From contig USBU01000077.1 in the NCBI GenBank assembly GCA_900553005.1, positions 1 through 6,312 of the forward strand: 6,312 nucleotides of DNA, given 5' to 3'. The DNA is from an uncultured Eubacteriales bacterium (GTDB taxonomy: Bacteria > Bacillota > Clostridia > Christensenellales > Pumilibacteraceae). Both the position numbers and the translations under genes were made by a program. The notes beneath the pieces are model-generated. The model ran no database searches. It worked only from the letters and a program-made list of their open reading frames with translations, and was not told where the DNA came from. Within the stretch, counting starts at the first letter, position 1; each line of letters starts with the position of its first letter. Shown piece after piece: positions 1 to 3,411 of this stretch.

Positions 1-32
1 CGTCGGCAGCGTCAGATGTGTATAAGAGACAG
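1..32 (+). other. Illumina Nextera (Tn5) adapter left on contig end
   Basis: These bases match the Nextera Read-1 transposase adapter, lacking only its first T. Positions 14-32 are the 19-bp Tn5 mosaic end, AGATGTGTATAAGAGACAG. This is library-preparation sequence, not genome. Read on the minus strand it extends the adjacent open frame with the artefactual peptide AVSYTHLTLPT, so any protein predicted here carries a false C-terminus. It also suggests that window base 1 is a contig end. Recognition is from memory of the adapter sequence, and the match is continuous over all 32 bases. Confidence 0.98.
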
Positions 33-804
33 CTATAATCCTGCGCGACGAGGACAGAAGCCGCGAGGCAGCGTTGCTTACGCGCACCTTATGCAGATAT
101 TCTTCCGGCGGAATTCCGATCGCAGACACGAATAATCTGCGTAAAGCCGATACGCTGACGCAGCATTCCGCAGCCAGCCTGTCCATCCTTATCTTTCCGT
201 CGAAATGAGCGTTGATAAAATTAAGAGCCGGCTCTATCCTGACAAATTCGGAAGAATCATAAACCGTTTCATCATCCGAGCCGTCCGCTCTGCGGGCATA
301 AAGCGACAAAAGCGCCGCCAGCGCACCCTGGATCACGCTGCGATGCCCATCCCCTGCGGCAGCCGCCTCGGTAATGATCCGCACGACAAGCGAATAAAGC
401 AGCGGATCATCGGCCTCCGCTATTATATTTGTTTCTCCTGCGCCAAAGCGACAGCGCTTAAGCTGCGCGGCAAGCATAGCCGCGTCGAAATCCGGCATAG
501 TCAAAGCCGCGTCCAGATATAAAAAATGCCATTCCGCGCGCAATCCCGGATTGCTTTGAGCGCTGTGCGGCTGTCCGGCAAAAATCACGCTTACAGCCGG
601 CGCCGAATATGTCGCTATTTTACTGCCTATATTGAATACTCCCGAACCGGACGTACACCACCCAAGCTCCAAAAAATTATGAGTATGCATAAAGCAGAAT
701 TTTTCTCCCGGCACATGCTCGTTCAAAACGCCGTAAGGCTTAAATGGCGCGGCAGAAGTAAATTCATGATGGTCGATATCCGGAATAATTGAGCGAATTT
801 GCAT
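33..804 (-). CDS. AraC-family transcriptional regulator, 3' end missing
   Basis: This is a 257-residue open frame with no stop before the adapter junction, so the C-terminus is lost. The N-terminal part resembles an AraC-type cupin sensor: MHTHNFLELGW at residues 39-49, then a G-x-G turn (GSGVFNIG, 53-60) and GQPHSAQ at 77-83, the usual pattern for a small-ligand (often sugar) binding pocket. Residues 190-257 are the start of the AraC DNA-binding domain: EPALNFINAHF at 191-201, the first helix-turn-helix with LAAECCVSVSALRRLF at 210-225, then GIPPEEYLHKVRVSNAASRLL. The second helix-turn-helix, roughly 40 residues, is missing. The start at 804 has no clear ribosome binding site. An in-frame ATG at 825-823 would add MQKSDKT but would leave a leader of only about 12 bases. 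The gene is divergent from the ADP-ribosylglycohydrolase gene and probably regulates it and itself, which is inference. The true ligand cannot be read from the sequence. Confidence 0.92.
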
Positions 805-840
805 AGTTTTATCGCTTTTTTGCATTGATTTTTGCACAAA
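798..840. promoter_or_regulatory. TTTGCA direct repeats, candidate AraC-type operator
   Basis: TTTGCA occurs at 798-803, 819-824 and 831-836. The last two copies extend to TTTTTGCA (817-824 and 829-836), 12 bases apart; the first two are 21 bases apart, about two helical turns. The last copy lies in an imperfect palindrome, TTTGCACAAA (831-840). The copies sit within or beside the -35 and spacer of the plus promoter and around the transcription start of the minus promoter. That is a sensible place for an autoregulating AraC protein, which usually binds direct repeats. T-rich DNA can produce such repeats by chance, so the operator role is inference. Confidence 0.4.
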
Positions 841-853
841 CAAAGTATATAAT
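825..853 (+). promoter_or_regulatory. Sigma-A-type promoter for the ADP-ribosylglycohydrolase gene
   Basis: The -35 is TTGATT at 825-830 (four of six consensus bases). The -10 is TATAAT at 848-853, a perfect match, with a 17-base spacer. Transcription would begin near 860 and give a leader of about 75 bases before the start codon at 936. The weak -35 with a perfect -10 fits a promoter that needs an activator, which agrees with the neighbouring AraC gene. It shares bases with the oppositely directed promoter at 844-872. Confidence 0.65.
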
Positions 854-872
854 AAAATTCACCCGATGTCAA
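844..872 (-). promoter_or_regulatory. Sigma-A-type promoter for the AraC-family gene
   Basis: On the minus strand the -35 is TTGACA at 872-867, a perfect match. The -10 is TATACT at 849-844 (five of six), with a 17-base spacer. Transcription would start near 837, leaving about 33 bases to the ATG at 804 or about 12 to the ATG at 825. The -10 hexamers of this promoter and the plus-strand promoter overlap at 848-849, so RNA polymerase probably cannot occupy both at once. Confidence 0.75.
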
Positions 873-935
873 CCGTTAAAGAAAAAAATTATCCGGCCGC
901 ACGCCGACAGGCCGAAAAAAGGAGCTTAAAAAAAC

Positions 936-2066
936 ATGGAAAAAAATCTTCAGCCAAACACGCTTGACGAAATACTCGCTCTCCGTCCCAAAGCGAGCAT
1001 AAAAACAAAAAAGCCCGACGACCTTAAAAACCGCATATACGCAGCCTGGTGCGCCCGTTGCGCCGGGTGTACGATGGGCGTGCCGGTAGAAAATTGGAAA
1101 ATCGAGGATATGCGCGCGCTGGCAAAAAACTCGGGTACGGAATTCCCTCCCGACGGATTCTGGAAGGAGGTTACCGAACCCGACAGGGTGCAGTACGGCG
1201 TAAATAAACGCAGCGAATATACGCGCGCCGCCATAAACAAGGTTCCCGTTGACGACGACATAACTTATACCGCGCTTAATCTGATTTTGTTGGAAAAATA
1301 CGGCAAAAACTACGCCGTGGAAGACGTTGCCGAGCTTTGGCTGAAAATTCTGCCCGTTGCATGCACGGCCGAAGACGAGGCCCTGAAAGAGCTTAAAAAA
1401 GGAACCCCGGCCAAGCTTGCTGCCGAATACAACGATTACGTCGAATGGATAGGCGCGGCTATACGGGCGGACGCTTTCGGCTACGCGGATGCGGGAAATC
1501 CCGAAGCGGCGGCAATAGCGGCTTACAACGACGCATATCTTACTCATCGCAGAAACGGAATTTACGGCGAAATGTTTGCGGCGGCGGCAATAGCGGCGGC
1601 ATTTACCGCAAAAACTCCGCTGGACGCCGTTAAAGCCGGCATGACTCAGATTCCTGAAACCAGCGAGCTTTATTCTGCGCTCGACTTTGCCGTAAATCAG
1701 GAGGGCAAACTTAAGGATTACGCGCACGCGCGGGCGATTTTAGACGAAAAATTTAACGGCATGCACTGCGTACATACGATAAACAATATGTGCGCCGTGG
1801 TATTTGCCCTTATATTAGGCGGAAACGACGCCGCCGCATGTATATCCAACTCGGTCGCAATCGGGCTTGACAACGACTGCAACGCCGCTACGGTCGGAAG
1901 CATAACGGGCGCCTGCCTCGGCCTTAAAACCCTGCCGAAGAGCTGGTACGAACCGTTTAACGACCGAGTGTGCACATACCTTAAAGGCTACCCGGAATTT
2001 TCATTAAGCGATATGGCTGAACGCTTTTACAGGCTTAATCCCAAAGAAACGGACGCGCGGCAATAA
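936..2066 (+). CDS. ADP-ribosylglycohydrolase family protein
   Basis: 376 residues, a normal length for the family. These cytoplasmic all-alpha enzymes use two metal ions, normally Mg2+, to hydrolyse N- or O-glycosidic bonds of ADP-ribose; bacterial relatives act on ADP-ribosylated proteins or on related small glycosides. Visible motifs: an N-terminal helix with AGCTMGVPVENW (43-54); VDDDIT (105-110), the first metal-binding cluster; the mid region GNPEAAAIAAYNDAYLTHRRNGIYGEMF (187-214, key residues D199, H204, G208, G211 and E212); and GLDNDCNAATVGSITGA (310-326), the second metal-binding cluster with D312 and D314. In well-studied members the position after the second aspartate is Thr or Ser; here it is C315. 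The start is supported by AAAAGGAG ending at 924, 11 bases before the ATG. A small GC hairpin (CGGCC 894-898 with GGCCG 910-914) lies just upstream of it. The gene is divergent from the AraC-family gene and is followed after 71 bases by the EFR1-type gene. The substrate cannot be told from the sequence. Confidence 0.93.
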   Translation: MEKNLQPNTLDEILALRPKASIKTKKPDDLKNRIYAAWCARCAGCTMGVPVENWKIEDMRALAKNSGTEFPPDGFWKEVTEPDRVQYGVNKRSEYTRAAINKVPVDDDITYTALNLILLEKYGKNYAVEDVAELWLKILPVACTAEDEALKELKKGTPAKLAAEYNDYVEWIGAAIRADAFGYADAGNPEAAAIAAYNDAYLTHRRNGIYGEMFAAAAIAAAFTAKTPLDAVKAGMTQIPETSELYSALDFAVNQEGKLKDYAHARAILDEKFNGMHCVHTINNMCAVVFALILGGNDAAACISNSVAIGLDNDCNAATVGSITGACLGLKTLPKSWYEPFNDRVCTYLKGYPEFSLSDMAERFYRLNPKETDARQ

Positions 2067-2075
2067 CATTAAAGA

Positions 2076-2104
2076 TTGACCGCCGCCCGTTACTATGCTA
2101 TAAT
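2076..2104 (+). promoter_or_regulatory. Strong extended -10 promoter before the EFR1-type gene
   Basis: The -35 is TTGACC at 2076-2081 (five of six). The -10 is TATAAT at 2099-2104, preceded by TG at 2096-2097 (TGCTATAAT, an extended -10), and the spacer is 17 bases. The predicted start is near 2111. A ribosome binding site, GAGAGGA (2125-2131), lies 6 bases before the ATG at 2138. The promoter starts 10 bases after the stop codon of the hydrolase gene, and no terminator was seen between the two genes. Read-through and independent transcription are therefore both possible. Confidence 0.8.
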
Positions 2105-2137
2105 GATGATAAAAAAACGCTATAGAGAGGAAGCACA

Positions 2138-3088
2138 ATGTCCTGCGCCGGAGCAAATAAAATACTGCTTATATATTATACCGGAACGTATAACACGAGA
2201 TATATCACCCGGCTGATTGAAAAAAAGCTGACCTCCGCAGGATATGCCGTAACCTCTTTGGAAGTAACCGCAGATCTTAAGCCTGCCGACGTATCCGGCT
2301 ACGAATTTATAGGTCTCGGATACCCGATTTACGCGTTTAATTCTCCCCTGCCCTTTAACCGATATCTTAAAAAGCTGCGGATACCGCGCGGGCAGAAGTA
2401 TTTTATATACAAAAACAGCGGCGAAACCTTTGCTTTAAACAACGCGTCCAGCCGCATAATAAAGCGGAGAATGAAGCGTGGAAAAGCCGAGCTTTGCGGC
2501 GAATATCATTTTGTCATGCCGTACAATATTCACTTTGCTTTTGACGAAGCTTTCGTAAGGGAAATTCTGGCTTACGACGAAAAACTGGCTGAGGTTTTGG
2601 CGAGCGACGTAAAAAACGGCCGCAAGGAAATCATCGGAAGCAATTTTATTTACAACCTGGCTTCGGCGATAATTTCGGTGCAAAAGCTTGGCGGCCCGGT
2701 CAATTCGTTTTTCTACAGAATCGACGAACAAAAATGTCTGCGCTGCAATAAATGCGCCGAAGAATGTCCCGAAAACAATATCTCGCTGCGCGACGGTAAA
2801 ATCAGATTCGGACATAAGTGCGCCATGTGCATGAGGTGCTCCTTTTTCTGTCCCGCAAACGCAATCAAAATCGGTATGCTAGAGGGCTGGAAGGTGAACG
2901 GCGGCTACGACCTTGAGGCGGCGGCCGACAGGGGCGCGCCGGAAAACCCGTATATCACCGAAGCCAGCAAGGGTTTTTACAAATGCTTTATAAAGACTTT
3001 CAGATATATAGACAAACGGTACGACGAACTGACGGCCGAAAAACGGCGTCATGTTACGGAAAGCGGCAACCCGACCGAACCGACCTGA
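2138..3088 (+). CDS. EFR1-type flavodoxin/ferredoxin fusion protein
   Basis: 316 residues. The N-terminal half is flavodoxin-like: ILLIYYTGTYNTRYI (9-23) carries the T-x-T-x-N-T phosphate loop that binds FMN, followed by GLGYPIYAFNSPLP (59-72) and the strand YFIYKNSGE (88-96). The C-terminal part is a two-cluster ferredoxin: CLRCNKCAEECP (C200, C203, C206, C210) and CAMCMRCSFFCP (C228, C231, C234, C238), both the full CxxCxxCxxxCP pattern for [4Fe-4S]. A tail from about 250 holds NPYITEASKGFYKCFIK (270-286) and a charged end. No signal peptide or membrane segment is visible, so it should be cytoplasmic. Proteins with this layout are annotated as EFR1-family ferredoxins in anaerobic Firmicutes; they are expected to carry electrons between flavin and iron-sulphur centres, but the partner is generally unknown. 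It has its own strong promoter and a good ribosome binding site. Whether it works with the upstream hydrolase is not shown by the sequence. Confidence 0.93.
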   Translation: MSCAGANKILLIYYTGTYNTRYITRLIEKKLTSAGYAVTSLEVTADLKPADVSGYEFIGLGYPIYAFNSPLPFNRYLKKLRIPRGQKYFIYKNSGETFALNNASSRIIKRRMKRGKAELCGEYHFVMPYNIHFAFDEAFVREILAYDEKLAEVLASDVKNGRKEIIGSNFIYNLASAIISVQKLGGPVNSFFYRIDEQKCLRCNKCAEECPENNISLRDGKIRFGHKCAMCMRCSFFCPANAIKIGMLEGWKVNGGYDLEAAADRGAPENPYITEASKGFYKCFIKTFRYIDKRYDELTAEKRRHVTESGNPTEPT

Positions 3089-3151
3089 AAGAAATTTAAC
3101 CGATTGCGCCATGGAGTTTTAAGACCGAAGTTTCCGATTGAAAACGCCGGC

Positions 3152-3176
3152 CGACAGTTTTTTTACAAAGCTGTCG
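3152..3176. repeat. Inverted repeat / hairpin with 10-bp stem
   Basis: CGACAGTTTT (3152-3161) pairs with AAAGCTGTCG (3167-3176) around a 5-base loop, TTTAC; one pair is G-T. No T-run follows on the plus strand, so it does not look like an ordinary intrinsic terminator. It could stabilise the 3' end of the EFR1-type mRNA or form part of a larger fold. Confidence 0.55.
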
Positions 3177-3177
3177 C

Positions 3178-3216
3178 GCCGTTTCCGTCGGTAATAAAGC
3201 CGACGCGGAAGACGGC
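3178..3216. repeat. Imperfect GC-rich hairpin
   Basis: GCCGTTTCCGTCGG (3178-3191) pairs with 3200-3216 across an 8-base loop (3192-3199). The pairs are GCCGT with ACGGC, TTCCG with CGGAA and TCGG with CCGA, giving 14 pairs. The right arm has a one-base bulge (3211) and a two-base bulge (3204-3205). It starts two bases after the preceding hairpin. No T-run follows, so termination is unlikely. The role is unknown. Confidence 0.5.
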
Positions 3217-3358
3217 TTACGCCAGGCAAAGCCGCAAACGATCAAAAAAAGGCCGCTGAACCGTCCTTGTCCGGCCGCGTTTCCCCGACAGATCCGGCGC
3301 AGCAGCCGCACAGCCGACAGCAAAAAGCGACCGTCCGAAAGTTTAGTTTAACCGGCAT

Positions 3359-3398
3359 AAAAAAATACCCTCTCCGATTAAGGAAAGGGTACTTTTTT
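3359..3398. terminator. Bidirectional intrinsic terminator
   Basis: TACCCT (3366-3371) pairs with AGGGTA (3386-3391), then after one C/A mismatch TCC (3373-3375) pairs with GGA (3382-3384), with loop GATTAA. On the plus strand the stem is followed by a C and six Ts (3393-3398). On the minus strand it is followed directly by seven Ts (complement of 3359-3365). It therefore suits both converging transcripts: the EFR1-type mRNA, whose stop is about 280 bases upstream, and the GLUG protein mRNA, whose stop codon at 3414-3412 is about 20 bases away. Confidence 0.9.
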
Positions 3399-3411
3399 AC
3401 TTAAGGCTTTA

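Larger units (their letters stand above)
3089..3358. other. Gene-free stretch between convergent genes
   Basis: No credible gene was found in about 270 bases downstream of the EFR1-type stop. The one open frame of note, 75 codons on the minus strand at 3096-3323, has low-complexity Arg/Ala/Ser-rich content, no ribosome binding site and no recognisable motif. The stretch holds two imperfect hairpins (3152-3176 and 3178-3216) and three copies of the 7-mer CCGACAG (3151-3157, 3285-3291, 3314-3320). It would be transcribed as a long 3' untranslated region of the EFR1-type mRNA unless something inside it terminates. Confidence 0.6.

Noticed and set aside
14..32. Tn5 mosaic end as evidence of a natural transposon.
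   Set aside because: It is followed on its outer side by the synthetic Nextera adapter tail and no transposase gene is present, so it comes from library preparation.
205..792. Two plus-strand open frames of 105 and 88 codons.
   Set aside because: Both are antisense to the AraC-family gene, which has clear cupin and helix-turn-helix motifs. Their translations are Arg-rich and featureless.
876..1727. 283-codon open frame on the minus strand.
   Set aside because: It lies antisense to the well-supported ADP-ribosylglycohydrolase gene, has no recognisable motifs, and begins without a ribosome binding site. It is a shadow of the codon use of the real gene.
3152..3216. The hairpins after the EFR1-type gene as its intrinsic terminators.
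   Set aside because: Neither is followed by a run of Ts on the plus strand. The proper terminator is at 3359-3398.
3096..3323. 75-codon minus-strand open frame in the gene-free region.
   Set aside because: It has no ribosome binding site, no promoter and no motif, and it overlaps the two hairpins. The composition is that of a chance frame in GC-rich DNA.
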